Notes: generated by a model not told the origin, from the letters alone. A DNA stretch of 64,000 nucleotides from VXOI01 sp965261945 (GCA_965261945.1 CBDHEF010000002.1:1-64000), one strand, 5' to 3'; positions 35,181-44,841 are shown, counted from the stretch's first letter. Translations and numbers: made by a program.

Positions 35181-36299
35181 ATGGTCTTGGGAAACATCGG
35201 ACGGACAATTCGAGACTCAATATCGGGAACAATCAGGGGAGCGGGGGATGTTCTGGAAGACACCGTTTCGGCGGCCCGGAGCGTTACAGTCACTGCATTG
35301 TCGGGTTCCCGGGAAGTTATCGGAGACGTCCAGGGTCTGGTAGCGGACGTCATCAAGGGGACCATTCAAGCAACCGGCCTCGTTGGCGCCGAAGTCGGCT
35401 CGACCGCCAAGGGCGCCATCATCGGCGTCATTCGCGGAGTTGGTGAAATTACGACAGTCACCGTGGAGGTTTGCAGCGACACGGTGCGGGCTGCCATCAA
35501 GGGAACCAGCGAGGTTGGCGGCGATGTGGCCACCGTTGCCCGCAGCGCGGTGGAGGGCACCCTGGAGACCACCAAGAGCGTCGGCCTGCGGGCTGAGGAC
35601 ACGGCATTCAGCGTCACACGAGGGGCCATTCAGGGTACGCGAGAGGTGGGCGGCGACCTGGGCGCCACCGCGCGAGATGCTGCTACAGGCGTGGTTGTTG
35701 GGACTGCGGAAGTGGGTGGTAACGTGCTCCAGGCCATCGAGAGCAGTACCCGGGGCCTCATTCAGGGGGCCGCGGAGGTTGGTGGCGACTTGGCCACCGT
35801 CACCCGGAACGCCGTGGAGGGCGCGATCGTCGCCACCGGCAGCGCTACGATAAAGATGCAGGATGCCGCGTTCAACGCGGCCCGTGGGGCGATTAGCGGA
35901 ACACGGCTGGTGGGCGGCGACCTGGGGGTAGCCGCCCGGGAAACTATTAACGGGACTATCACTGGCGCCAATGAGGTCGGCGGCAATGTATTGCAAGCCA
36001 TCGAGGACAGCACCCGCGGCCTGGTCAAGGCTACCGCAGAGACGGGGGGCGATGTGGGGGTAGTCGCCCGGAATGCCGTGGAGCAGTCCATAGAATCGGC
36101 CAAGAGCATCAGCCTCCGGGCTGAGGATGCGGCGTCGGCAGCTGCGAACGGCGCCGTGAGCGCCGCCGGTTCCTTCGGTGAAGCCACCACCACGGCGGTT
36201 ACCGGCGCCGTTGAGGGAGTCGTGAGCGGTGTTTCCGTGACTCTCCGCGCTCCGTTCCGTCGGGGCGGCAACGAAGGGGAAAGGAATACCGGGGGCTAA
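35181..36299 (+). CDS. Helical protein built from 22-residue repeats
   Basis: 372 residues from ATG 35181 (GAGGA nine bases upstream); the frame is open 16 codons earlier. Almost the whole protein is ~16 copies of a 22-residue unit, e.g. VVVGTAEVGGNVLQAIESST and LIQGAAEVGGDLATVTRNAV, with Gly-Gly at a fixed point and a helix after it. The 2x11 periodicity resembles LEA and apolipoprotein/phasin-like amphipathic helices. Roles in membrane, storage-granule or desiccation protection are possible guesses. No signal peptide. The end (RAPFRRGGNEGERNTGG) is basic and disordered. Confidence 0.8.
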   Translation: MVLGNIGRTIRDSISGTIRGAGDVLEDTVSAARSVTVTALSGSREVIGDVQGLVADVIKGTIQATGLVGAEVGSTAKGAIIGVIRGVGEITTVTVEVCSDTVRAAIKGTSEVGGDVATVARSAVEGTLETTKSVGLRAEDTAFSVTRGAIQGTREVGGDLGATARDAATGVVVGTAEVGGNVLQAIESSTRGLIQGAAEVGGDLATVTRNAVEGAIVATGSATIKMQDAAFNAARGAISGTRLVGGDLGVAARETINGTITGANEVGGNVLQAIEDSTRGLVKATAETGGDVGVVARNAVEQSIESAKSISLRAEDAASAAANGAVSAAGSFGEATTTAVTGAVEGVVSGVSVTLRAPFRRGGNEGERNTGG

Positions 36300-36664
36300 T
36301 AGACTAACGTCCGCTAAAGTACCGGGAGACGTTTGCAAGAGCACAGGGGCGGGTTGAGGACTCGCCCCTGTCGGCATACTGTGGCCTTGGTTTAGTGTGA
36401 TGCCTGCCAGCGAAAATTCCGCAGTTCGGCGCGTCAGGCCCCACCAACAACTGTTCCTCTCCCATGACCCACCTCACTTCATCTGCTTTACACTTTTTTA
36501 CACTTTAGCCACGACTTTGAAAAGGCCCTGCTTCCACAGACTACTCAATTGACGCACACCTCCGCCTTCGCCAGACTGCCCCGGCACTCACCAAGAATTT
36601 GGTCAGCGGATGCCGCAACGGCGTCCGCAAGATAAACTTCATGGTAAAGAAGGGAGCTGCCGCA
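36300..36664. other. Intergenic region with a hairpin
   Basis: ACAGGGGCG at 36343-36351 pairs with CGCCCCTGT at 36363-36371, likely ending the 22-residue-repeat gene. I see no other gene or RNA in the remaining ~290 bases. Confidence 0.5.
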
Positions 36665-37114
36665 ATGAAGATCCATCGCCTGCTTGCATATCTGCATATC
36701 AATGACGCCGCCAGGGCGATCGAGTTCTATACGTCGGTTTTCGGGGCGACTGAGAAGTTTCGACTGACGGATCCCAATGGGCGCATCGGGCACGCCTTGC
36801 TCGATTTCGGCGGTACGACGCTCATGTTGGCTGAGGAATTTCCCGAATACGGCATTCTGGGACCGCTGACGTTGGGCGGCGCCTCGGTCACGATGCACCT
36901 GCAAGTCGACGATGCCGACGCAGTGATTCGTCGCGCGGCCGAGGCGGGCGCCGAGATCGAAAGTGAACCGGAGGACCAGTTCTACGGCGAGCGGTCGGGC
37001 TGGTTGCGTGACCCTTCTGGCCATCGCTGGAATGTCGGCCATTTTCTCCACGAGGTTACGCCGGAGGAGATGCAGCGCCGTTTCACAGCGATGATGACAG
37101 GCACGGACAGCTGA
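36665..37114 (+). CDS. VOC-superfamily (glyoxalase/bleomycin-resistance fold) protein
   Basis: 149 residues from ATG 36665 (GGGAG eight bases upstream). Two beta-alpha-beta-beta-beta modules: LLAYLHINDAARAIEFYTSVFGA in the first, VTMHLQVDDADAVIRRAAEA and FYGERSGWLRDPSGHRWNVG in the second, ending with the FxHEVTPEEMQRR tail typical of PhnB-like/YdfO-like VOC proteins. A metal-dependent isomerase, lyase or dioxygenase is possible; substrate unknown. It is a single gene before the tRNA. Confidence 0.88.
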   Translation: MKIHRLLAYLHINDAARAIEFYTSVFGATEKFRLTDPNGRIGHALLDFGGTTLMLAEEFPEYGILGPLTLGGASVTMHLQVDDADAVIRRAAEAGAEIESEPEDQFYGERSGWLRDPSGHRWNVGHFLHEVTPEEMQRRFTAMMTGTDS

Positions 37115-37329
37115 CTCGACCAACTCGTCTTCAAGTCCCCGTCCCTCCTGCCCACCCCAGGAGGCTTCTAACCACACACCCACACACACACTTTGACAGC
37201 GCCGCTGTGTGCCGCGGGGGAACGTCCGGCTGTGTGCTGGTTTCAGGTCGCCCCCCCCCCCAGTACCCTGATTGCCTCAGCGTCCGCGTTGAAACCGCCG
37301 GGAGTTTGGGCTAAGATGGATATACACGC

Positions 37330-37407
37330 AGGAGCGTAGCTCAGTCTGGCCAGAGCGCTGGTCTCCAAAACCAGTGGTCGCGGGTTCGAATCCTGCCGCT
37401 CCTGCCA
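37330..37407 (+). tRNA. tRNA-Trp (anticodon CCA)
   Basis: A 78-base cloverleaf: acceptor stem AGGAGCG/CGCTCCT, D stem GCTC, anticodon stem CTGGT/ACCAG with loop CTCCAAA (anticodon CCA), T arm GCGGGTTCGAATCCTGC, discriminator G and an encoded 3' CCA. Confidence 0.97.
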
Positions 37408-37426
37408 TTTTCGCGCCACACAAATG

Positions 37427-37453
37427 GGCCCCGGGATGTTCCGGGGCCTTTCT
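37427..37453 (+). terminator. Rho-independent terminator of the tRNA gene
   Basis: GGCCCCGG pairs with CCGGGGCC over a 6-base loop (stem ends 37448) and is followed by TTTCTCTT. Confidence 0.85.
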
Positions 37454-37599
37454 CTTGTTCACCCACACTGACTCTTCAACGCAGGAATAAAGAGGGCAGG
37501 GAAGCCGGTTTGAAACCTGTCCCTTCACCGAATACAATGACGGCAATTACCGTTTGGGGCAGAGTCCGGGCCGAGGCAAGGCCGGGGATGGAGGGTGCA

Positions 37600-38745
37600 A
37601 TGACCAGCATACAACGGGACCCGATCCTGATTGTGGTGCAGTTGACCGGGGGCAACGATTACATGAACACCGTTGTTCCCTACGCCGACCCGCTCTACCG
37701 GGACAACCGCGCCACGGTCGGCGTGGCGGAGGAGGACGTGCTGCCCATAGACGGGCATTACGGCTTCAACCCCGTCTTGGCGCCGCTCAAGGAACTATAC
37801 GACGACGGGCGCGTGGCGGTCATAAACGGCATCGGCTATCCCAACCCCAACCGCTCCCATTTCCGGGCCATGGACATCTGGCACACCTGCGAGCCGGAAC
37901 GGGTCGCCACCGAGGGCTGGCTGGGCCGGGTCATCCGCGACCTGGACCCGCAGGGGGAGAACGTGCTTACCGGCGTCAATTTCGGGCGCGGCCTGCCCCG
38001 AGCGCTGGCGCTGCCCGGCGTGCCTGTGGCCTCGGTCGGCTCGTTGGAGAACCACGGCTTCCTGACCGGCATATCCAACGAGGAACGCCGCTCGCGGGCC
38101 CTGGACGTGTTCGCCCGGATGTACTCCCCCGCCATCGGCAGCGGCCCGGCCCTGGACTACCTGGGCCGCACCGGCAGCGATGCGCTGAAGGGGGCAGACA
38201 TCCTCCGCACCGCCGGCGAGAGCTACACGTCCACCGTTGAATATGCCGAAACACCCATCGCCCGCAACCTGAAGGGCATCGCCCAGACGCTGATTGCCGG
38301 GTTGGGAACCCGTGTCTTCTACACCGCTCAGGCGGGCTACGACACCCACTCGGGTCAGATGCCGGTGCAGACCCAATTGCTGAGCGATCTGGCCCAGGGC
38401 ATCAGTGACTTCTTCGCCGACCTGCGCGAGCATCAGGCCTCCGCAGAGGCGGCGATGCTGGTGTTCACCGAGTTCGGGCGCCGGGTTAAGGATAACGGCT
38501 CCGGCACCGACCACGGCTCCGGCGGCGCGGCCTTCGTCATCGGCGACGCCGTGGCCGGCGGGATGCGCGGAGTCTACCCGTCGCTGAAGGAAGAGTCGCT
38601 GCTGGACGGCGACCTGCACTTCCAGGTCGACTTCCGCAGCGTGTACGCCACGCTGGTCGAGAACTGGCTGGGCCTGGACTCCCAACCCATCGTCGGCGGC
38701 AACTACGAAAAGCTGGACTTCGTGAGGACGTTGTCCGCACCCTAA
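37600..38745 (+). CDS. DUF1501 family protein
   Basis: 381 residues from ATG 37600 (GGAGG five bases upstream). It has the family pattern: LIVVQLTGGNDYMNTVVPYA near the start, NRSHFRAMDIWHTCEP, and the C-terminal VFTEFGRRVKDNGSGTDHGSGGAAFVIGD, which resembles the alkaline-phosphatase-superfamily-like core of DUF1501/sulfatase-related proteins. Usually paired with a DUF1800 gene, which is not seen here. No Tat signal is evident, unlike many relatives. Function unknown, possibly an exported or periplasmic hydrolase partner. Confidence 0.9.
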   Translation: MTSIQRDPILIVVQLTGGNDYMNTVVPYADPLYRDNRATVGVAEEDVLPIDGHYGFNPVLAPLKELYDDGRVAVINGIGYPNPNRSHFRAMDIWHTCEPERVATEGWLGRVIRDLDPQGENVLTGVNFGRGLPRALALPGVPVASVGSLENHGFLTGISNEERRSRALDVFARMYSPAIGSGPALDYLGRTGSDALKGADILRTAGESYTSTVEYAETPIARNLKGIAQTLIAGLGTRVFYTAQAGYDTHSGQMPVQTQLLSDLAQGISDFFADLREHQASAEAAMLVFTEFGRRVKDNGSGTDHGSGGAAFVIGDAVAGGMRGVYPSLKEESLLDGDLHFQVDFRSVYATLVENWLGLDSQPIVGGNYEKLDFVRTLSAP

Positions 38746-38815
38746 CCCTCTTCCTTCAGAGGGAGAGGGGGATTCCCGCATTCGGCGCTTCGCATTCAAC
38801 ATCCGGGAGAATAAA

Positions 38816-39679
38816 GTGAAAGTTGGAATTGGACTGCCGGGCAATGTGCCGGGCGCCAAGGGAGACACAATCCTGGAGTGGGCCAGGCGGGCCGACGCCG
38901 GGCCGTTTTCCAGCCTCGGCGTTATCGACCGGCTGGTCTATGACAACTATGAGCCGCTGGTGATGCTGTCGGCGGCGGCGGGCGCGACCAGCCGGGTGCG
39001 GCTGCTCACCTGCGTGTTGCTGGCTCCGCTGCGCAATCCGGGGGTGCTGGCCAAGCAGGCGGCCAGCCTCGACGCGATTTCCGGTGGGCGTCTGACATTG
39101 GGCGTGGGCGTGGGCCGGCGCCCCGACGACTACCGGGTTGCGCCGTCAGATTATGAGAGGCGCGGCAGAACAATGGGCCGAACTCTGGCCACCATGCGGA
39201 ATATATGGAGCGGTGAGGTAATGGGGGAAGGAGGCGCAGGCCCCATGGGCCCGGCCCCGGTGCGGCCCGGCGGGCCCGAGGTGCTGATAGGCGCTGGCGC
39301 GCCCCAGGCCGTGCGCCGCGTCGGACGGCACGCCGATGGGTTCATCGCCGCCGCGGGGAATGCCGCCGCGGTGGAGCAACTCTACCAGGTGGCCCTCGAT
39401 TCGTGGGAGGCGGAAGGACGCTCCGGCAAGCCCCGGCTGGCCGGCGTGGCCTCCTACGCCCTTGGCCCCAACGCCGCCGACCAGGTGGGCGGATACATCC
39501 GCCACTACTACTCCTTCCTCGGCGACGCCGCCGAGCAGATGGCCCGGAACGCCATATCCTCCCCGGAAGCGGTTAAGGACGCCATCCGGGACATGGAAGG
39601 CATCGGCATGGACGAGGTGGTCTTTCTTCCGAGCGTGGCGGAAATGGACCAGTTGGAGCGGCTGGCCGACATAATTTAG
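38816..39679 (+). CDS. LLM-class flavin-dependent oxidoreductase
   Basis: 287 residues from GTG 38816 after GGGAG. Bacterial-luciferase-like TIM barrel: MKVGIGLPGN, WARRADAGPFSSLGVIDRLV, RVRLLTCVLLAPLRNPGVLAKQAASLDAISGGRLTLGVGVGRR and the VLIGAGAPQAVRRVGRHADG segment. It uses FMN or F420; reaction unknown. Separated from the DUF1501 gene by a REP-like palindrome, so probably a separate transcript. Confidence 0.9.
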   Translation: MKVGIGLPGNVPGAKGDTILEWARRADAGPFSSLGVIDRLVYDNYEPLVMLSAAAGATSRVRLLTCVLLAPLRNPGVLAKQAASLDAISGGRLTLGVGVGRRPDDYRVAPSDYERRGRTMGRTLATMRNIWSGEVMGEGGAGPMGPAPVRPGGPEVLIGAGAPQAVRRVGRHADGFIAAAGNAAAVEQLYQVALDSWEAEGRSGKPRLAGVASYALGPNAADQVGGYIRHYYSFLGDAAEQMARNAISSPEAVKDAIRDMEGIGMDEVVFLPSVAEMDQLERLADII

Positions 39680-39808
39680 GGCCTGCCGGTGTAACGCAGG
39701 AGCGCACGGCCGTGCGCCAAATTCCGCAGAGCCACCTCCGCTGCGGCAGCCGCAGGACGGCGCGCTGCGGCAGACACCCCACACCGAGAGACGTGAGGAG
39801 TCGAATCA

Positions 39809-40369
39809 ATGTTTGATGCTGAAGAGTTTGTCGCCGCCTGTCGCGGCGCCTTGGCGGAACACACGCCGGAACTGGCGGTCAAGGAACTGTTGAGCGCCGC
39901 CATCGCCCGCCCCGGAGAGATTGAGGCGGCGCTGGGAACGCCGGGAGAGGGCGGCATCACCACACTGCACCGCTCGCCGGAACTGACCATCATCAACGTG
40001 ATATGGCCGCCGGGCATGGCCATCTATCCCCACGACCATCAGCTCTGGGCCGTCATCGGACTGTACGGCGGGCAGGAGGACAACACCTTCTTCCGCCGCA
40101 ACCGTGAGAGCCAGGGGCTGGAGCGCGCCGGATTCCGGGAACTGCAATCGCAGGACGCCATCAACCTGGGCCGCGACGCCATCCACGCCGTCCACAACCC
40201 CCGGCAGATGTACACCGGGGCCATCCACATCTACGGCGGCGACTTCTTCGCCCAGCCTCGCAGCGAGTGGGCCGACGAATCATCGCCGGAAGCGCCGTAC
40301 AGCGTGGAGGGCGCCATGCGCGCCTTCGCTAATGCCAACGAGCGCTGGCTGGCCCGGCAGTCAGAGTAG
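39809..40369 (+). CDS. Cupin-fold protein resembling the cysteine-dioxygenase-like family
   Basis: 186 residues. A helical N-terminus (VAACRGALAEHTPELAVKEL) is followed by a double-stranded beta-helix with the metal-site motif PHDHQLWAVIGLYGGQEDN and a second His in DAIHAVHNP, as in predicted thiol/cysteine dioxygenases of the DSBH superfamily. ATG 39809 follows GTGAGGAG. Likely a small-molecule dioxygenase; substrate not inferable. Confidence 0.85.
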   Translation: MFDAEEFVAACRGALAEHTPELAVKELLSAAIARPGEIEAALGTPGEGGITTLHRSPELTIINVIWPPGMAIYPHDHQLWAVIGLYGGQEDNTFFRRNRESQGLERAGFRELQSQDAINLGRDAIHAVHNPRQMYTGAIHIYGGDFFAQPRSEWADESSPEAPYSVEGAMRAFANANERWLARQSE

Positions 40370-40446
40370 GCAGCCAGGCGCTGACGACGGGCACAAGTTC
40401 ATCCCGGATTTTGGGAAGGGCGGTGTTTAAGAGGGTGTGTGACAAG

Positions 40447-40484
40447 TTCCCTCTCCCCCTGGGAGAGGGTTAGGGTGAGGGCGT
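40447..40484. repeat. REP-like palindrome (CCCTCTCCC/GGGAGAGGG family)
   Basis: CCCTCTCCC pairs with GGGAGAGGG, followed by TTAGGGTGAGGGCGT. Relatives occur at 49429, 51157, 52581, 53971 and 54376, with worn copies near 38745 and 59112. They sit at gene ends and may act as terminators. Confidence 0.9.
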
Positions 40485-40725
40485 CCCACCAGCTTCGTGG
40501 GAACAACGAAGGCTATCCGACCTTGGTTTAATGCGATTGGGATGGGTTTGTCCCACACCCTCAAAGTACGGATAGGACAGCAGGGGGCAATGAGGGCAAT
40601 TCATAACCTCTGTGGCGCCATCCTCGAATTAAAGCCCCCGATCCTCGGCGTCAATTCGGGCCCGGGCAATGTGAGCAGTAGAGGACGTCGTCATTTTAGG
40701 AATATCGGTTTCCAAGCGCCTGTTT

Positions 40726-40824
40726 CCGTCATTCCCGCGAAAGCGGTAATCCAGAACCCGGTGGCTGGCAATTGCGTGTTTTCGGCCAATAGCCCTTGGA
40801 TTACCGCTTTCGCGGGAATGACGG
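40726..40824. repeat. 99-bp element with perfect 28-bp inverted repeats
   Basis: Arms 40726-40753 and 40797-40824 are exact reverse complements beginning CCGTCATTCCCGCG, enclosing 43 bases. It contains no ORF; a related worn element lies at 53042-53140 and a half copy at 52527. It looks like a MITE- or REP-derived dyad. The rest of 40370-41069 shows no gene. Confidence 0.95.
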
Positions 40825-41069
40825 TGAATATGACGACACTCCCTAAGGTATAAGCCAGTCTGACATTACCAGTGCTTGGAGCCGGTTTGCCTGGAACCGG
40901 GTCCGTCGGCCCGGGAATTTCGGAAGATTTTTCTACCGGCATTTGCAGAGGGGTTCGACAACGCCGTTTCATCTGAGCCAACGGCAGGGCTTTCCGGCGC
41001 ATTCAGCCGTTTGCAACGCTGGGTTATTGGCAGACACTCATTCTTCATAACGCAACTGGAGAGGGCGCA

Positions 41070-41804
41070 ATGGCAAACCTGTACTACGACGGCACGCGGG
41101 GCGGCCTCCACTCTCAGGAGGCGGCCAACAGCATTTTCACCGGCGCGATGACCCGGCTCTACTGCTGGATCGCCCTCGGCGTCGTGACCACCGGGGCCGT
41201 CGCCTGGATCAGCCATCAGGCCGGGATAATGGAGGGCATCCTAGACAGCTTCGGGTTTATCGGATACCTCGTAGTTCTTGGAGTCTGGCTGGCCTGCATC
41301 TTCGGCCTGAGCTTCCTGGCTGCCCGCGTTTCCCCGGCGGTGGCCGGCGGGCTATACCTTGTTTTCACCGCCATCACGGGCGTGATGATTTCCACCATCT
41401 TCTGGGGGTACACCGGCGACACCATCATCCTCGCCTTCGCGCTGACCACTGGCGTCTTTGCGGTGATGAGCGCCATCGGCTACACCACCAAGCGTGATCT
41501 CTCGGGCCTGGGCACGATGTGCATGATCGGGTTGTTCGGCGTGATTATAGCCGGAGTCGTCAACATATTCATCGGCTCCAATATGCTGTCGTGGATCGTA
41601 ACGCTGGTTGCCCTGCCCATTTTTCTGGGCCTGACGGCCTACGAGACCAAGCAGGTGAAGGAGCTGGCGCAGGAGGCCGCCACGCGCGGTGACGAGCGGG
41701 CCGCCAACCAGGTCGCTATCATGGGCGCTGTGGGCCTGTATCTGGCCTTCCTGAACATTTTCCTGATTCTGCTTCGGATACTGGATTTCTTCAACGGCGA
41801 TTAG
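41070..41804 (+). CDS. Bax inhibitor-1 (YccA/BI-1) family membrane protein
   Basis: 244 residues with seven membrane helices after a ~25-residue polar N-terminus (SIFTGAMTRLYCWIALGVVT), and the family end LPIFLGLTAYETKQVKELAQE followed by GAVGLYLAFLNIFLILLRIL. BI-1 proteins are pH-sensitive Ca2+-leak channels; the conserved C-terminal aspartates of that family are partly seen. ATG follows GGAGAGGG. Single gene ended by the hairpin at 42003. Confidence 0.93.
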   Translation: MANLYYDGTRGGLHSQEAANSIFTGAMTRLYCWIALGVVTTGAVAWISHQAGIMEGILDSFGFIGYLVVLGVWLACIFGLSFLAARVSPAVAGGLYLVFTAITGVMISTIFWGYTGDTIILAFALTTGVFAVMSAIGYTTKRDLSGLGTMCMIGLFGVIIAGVVNIFIGSNMLSWIVTLVALPIFLGLTAYETKQVKELAQEAATRGDERAANQVAIMGAVGLYLAFLNIFLILLRILDFFNGD

Positions 41805-42002
41805 CCCGCCCTGGTGGCTTACATTTCCTCCAGGTGAACAGAGGCTTCTTTCTGAAATATGGCCTAAAACACAGCCATGTATGACGGAATATATCCAGTT
41901 GTCCGTTAAAACATGGGGCTGATATTTCGAAAGAATGCGCGATTCCGTTTCTCTTTCCGTTTCCGTTTCCGTTAAATTGCAGATAGAAAGGTAGAAGCGG
42001 AG

Positions 42003-42030
42003 AGGCCGCTCCTCCATGGAGGAGCGGCCT
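42003..42030. terminator. Bidirectional hairpin between convergent genes
   Basis: A perfect 28-base palindrome (AGGCCGCTCCTCC and its complement) between the BI-1 gene and the convergent PrpD gene; the stem is long enough to stop both transcripts although T runs are weak. Confidence 0.7.
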
Positions 42031-42057
42031 CGTTTACGCCAGGGTGAAAGAGGAGTC

Positions 42058-43428
42058 TTACGCCCTGGTTGCCACCAGGGTGCTGCGGACCAGCTCGGCG
42101 ACGTTGGTGACCTCCGGGATGTCGGCCCAGGCCTGCACGGCGCGGTTGACGTCTTCGTCGTTGAGGACGAGGGCGACGTTCTCTTCGAACTTGGCCCTGA
42201 TGCTGTCGAAACCCCAGGGGTTCTTCTGACTGCCGAGGATGCCGGCCCGCCCGGTAGTGTGCTCCAGGACGCGGCCGTCCTTCAGGGTAATCTTCACCTT
42301 GAGGCCGTCCTCCGAGTTGGTCAGCAGCTCCTCGGACTTGGCCATTACGCGCGTCCGCACCTTGTCCATAACCTCGCCGATGGTGGGGTCGTCGATCTTC
42401 TCCTGGGTGAAGGTGTCGATCTTGACCTCGCCGTCCACCAGGGCGGCGGCCACGTTGTACTTGGCGCTGAACTTGCCCTTGAGGTCGTCCTCCGGCTCCT
42501 GGTAGAGCATGACCACCGAGAAGTAGGACTGGTCAATCTCGGCGTTGGCCACGTCGTCCACGGTGAAGTCGTTGTCGCGCATAAGACTGAACAGGCTGTC
42601 CAGCATGGCGTGGTTGCCGCCGCAGCACGGGTACTTCTTGATGATCAGCGCATCCTGGATGCGGAAGGGCTGGCCCAGGTTGTTGGCCATCTCGTCGAGG
42701 TCGTATATTCCCGGCCCGAGGACGGTGTTGGTGAAGCCGAAGGGGTGCTCGACCACCTGGTCGCCTGCGGTGAGTCCAGCCTGGGCCAGTTGTACCGCCG
42801 TTATGCCGTCGCGTCCAGTCAGGCCGGCGTGCAGCGGCTTGGTCATGGTGCCGAAGTTGTGAATCAGCCCCGAAGCCATCGAACCGGCGATGCCCAGCGC
42901 GGTTATCGTCTGCTGCTCGTCCAGCTTCAGCAGCTTGGCGCAGGCGGCGGCGCAGGCCAGGCGTCCGATGACGGCGGTGCTGTGGAAGCCCCGGTCCATC
43001 TGCTTGTACTTGGTGGTGTGCTGCAACGCCAGCCCGACCTCGCAGCCAACGACGTAGGCCTCCAGCAGGTCGCGGCCGGTGGCGCCGGCCTGCTCGCCGA
43101 TAGCCAGCAGGGCGGGGAAGATGGCAACGGTAGGATGGCCGAAGCCGCCGAAGTCATCGTAGTCGAGGGCGTGGCCCATGGTGCCGTTGGCGAGGGCGGC
43201 GTTGGCCAGCGTGGTCCGGCTGCCTCCGGAGAGCACGGTGGCTTCGGGCACGGCGCCCTGGTCATTGACGTATTTCTGGATTATCTGGCCCACCGGCTGC
43301 ACCGAACCGGCCAGGATCACGCCCAGCAGGTCGAAACAGGACTCGCTGGCGACCCGGATGGCGTCGGGCGGAATGTCCTCGTAGTTGGTGTTGACGACCC
43401 ACCTTGCGATGGTTTCGGTAGCGCCCAT
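42058..43428 (-). CDS. MmgE/PrpD family protein
   Basis: 456 residues from ATG 43428 (GGGAGGGAA upstream); 39 upstream codons in frame have no site. Matches 2-methylcitrate dehydratase-like proteins: ETIARWVVNTNYEDIPPDAI, GHALDYDDFGG, HNFGTMTKPLHAGLTGRDGI and YPCCGGNHAMLDS. This superfamily includes PrpD, aconitate-decarboxylase-like and other lyases; no prp genes lie nearby, so the substrate is open. Confidence 0.93.
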   Translation of the reverse strand: MGATETIARWVVNTNYEDIPPDAIRVASESCFDLLGVILAGSVQPVGQIIQKYVNDQGAVPEATVLSGGSRTTLANAALANGTMGHALDYDDFGGFGHPTVAIFPALLAIGEQAGATGRDLLEAYVVGCEVGLALQHTTKYKQMDRGFHSTAVIGRLACAAACAKLLKLDEQQTITALGIAGSMASGLIHNFGTMTKPLHAGLTGRDGITAVQLAQAGLTAGDQVVEHPFGFTNTVLGPGIYDLDEMANNLGQPFRIQDALIIKKYPCCGGNHAMLDSLFSLMRDNDFTVDDVANAEIDQSYFSVVMLYQEPEDDLKGKFSAKYNVAAALVDGEVKIDTFTQEKIDDPTIGEVMDKVRTRVMAKSEELLTNSEDGLKVKITLKDGRVLEHTTGRAGILGSQKNPWGFDSIRAKFEENVALVLNDEDVNRAVQAWADIPEVTNVAELVRSTLVATRA

Positions 43429-43534
43429 TGCGGTTCCCTCCCGTGTTTTTTGAGTGTCAGATTCGAAGCGGTGTCCCGCTGCTTTGCGGGCCATTATATC
43501 CGGTTGGCGGGACGGGGCAAGCGGGAGGACAAGC

Positions 43535-44167
43535 TCAAAACCCAATCACGCCATGGGGCGTTGCTCCAAGTCGAGGGGCGCAGGATCTCGTGATGTTGCT
43601 AGACGCTGACCGGGACGGCTCAAGGAAAGCGACCGAATCAAAAAAGTCATCCAGCGCGACAAAAGCGCCGTTTTCCTCGACCCAACGGCGCATTCGCTGG
43701 TTGCAGGAATGAGCCCACGAGAGGATCTCCACTTGCCACCCCCGGCGGTGCATTCGCTCTAGCTCACTCTGGAATCCGGCGCCTTCGGTATATCCCGCGC
43801 CGTCTCCCTTCAGCAGGACCACTGTGCCCGGGTCCCCATCATAGTCCAATGCATCTTGGAGCATCCTTAGTTGGAGCAGGCGGTCCGGCATTTCTTGTTC
43901 GCCCCGCCTTGAATTACCGCGGTCGAACAACTCGACTTTGATGCCGTTACTTTCCATCCGATTCCACAATTGTTCCATTTCAGGCGGCGCCGATCCGACC
44001 GCAAAGGCTTTTTCTACGGGCCGGTCCGCGTGTGCTAGGCGCATCAGGTTGTCGAAATGAATGCGCACTCTGAATCGAGCGTCTGGCCCTTCCTCACGTT
44101 CCTCAGCGAGCCGCTGTGCTTCTATGAAAATGTTGGAGTTGTTCCAGTAGATAAAAACTTTGTCCAT
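43535..44167 (-). CDS. NYN (PIN-like) domain protein
   Basis: 210 residues. VFIYWNNSNIFIEAQRLAEE at the N-terminus, VELFDRG in the middle and GTVVLLKGDGAGYTEGAGF then GWQVEILSWAHSCNQRMRRW mark an NYN fold, a PIN-like nuclease domain. The first acidic ligand appears as WNNSN rather than the usual DxxN, so metal binding may be altered; a later GDGAG Asp is present. Likely RNA processing or decay, target unknown. Confidence 0.8.
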   Translation of the reverse strand: MDKVFIYWNNSNIFIEAQRLAEEREEGPDARFRVRIHFDNLMRLAHADRPVEKAFAVGSAPPEMEQLWNRMESNGIKVELFDRGNSRRGEQEMPDRLLQLRMLQDALDYDGDPGTVVLLKGDGAGYTEGAGFQSELERMHRRGWQVEILSWAHSCNQRMRRWVEENGAFVALDDFFDSVAFLEPSRSASSNITRSCAPRLGATPHGVIGF

Positions 44168-44430
44168 GCTGAAGAAACCTCAATGATGCCTGAAAAACGC
44201 CAGGAGATTTACTGCCGAGGGGGGTCTGCCAGTTTAGTAAGGCGCCTCCACAAAGATGGGTGAACTAATTCTCAGTCTATCATGCGCATTCGATTGACAG
44301 TGAACAGGGATAGTGCGCCGCTTTTTGCGGCTTGTCGAAGAGTTTTGCGTCTGGGGGGGCCTCTGTCCCCCTGGGCGCTGCGCCCTCCACCCTGTCCCCC
44401 CAGCCCTCCCTGTGGTTAAATGTGACAGAT

Positions 44431-44841
44431 ATGTTTGTGCTTCGATTAATGGGGCAGGGGTTCACGCTGCTGCGGGTGATGGTCAGCGACTTCTATTACC
44501 AGTGGGCCATGATTTACGCCCGCTGGGGTCAGCCCACCCGCGCCCTGTGGTACTTCAACCGGGCCGTTACCATGAACCGGCGAGGCACCAAGGCCTACTA
44601 CAACCGCGCGCTGCTGTTCCTCGCCATCGGCGCGCCGGAGCGGGCCATTGGCGACTTCTCTATGGTCATCCAGAACAGCCCGGCCAACCTGGACGCCCGA
44701 ATCAACCGGAGCATTGTGTATACTCTCACCGGCAGGCACGAGCAGGCGCTTAACGACCTGGAGCAGGCGGTGGCCCTGGGGGCCGACCGCGACACCCTGG
44801 AGCAGCAGATCTCGGACGCCAGGATGAGGGCAAGCGCATGA
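44431..44841 (+). CDS. Small tetratricopeptide repeat protein
   Basis: 136 residues from ATG 44431; the start is uncertain, as no good ribosome site is seen and the frame is open from 44332. About three TPR units, such as RALWYFNRAVTMNRRGTKAY and RAIGDFSMVIQNSPANLDAR. Likely a protein-interaction scaffold. Followed 67 bases later by a second TPR gene. Confidence 0.75.
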   Translation: MFVLRLMGQGFTLLRVMVSDFYYQWAMIYARWGQPTRALWYFNRAVTMNRRGTKAYYNRALLFLAIGAPERAIGDFSMVIQNSPANLDARINRSIVYTLTGRHEQALNDLEQAVALGADRDTLEQQISDARMRASA

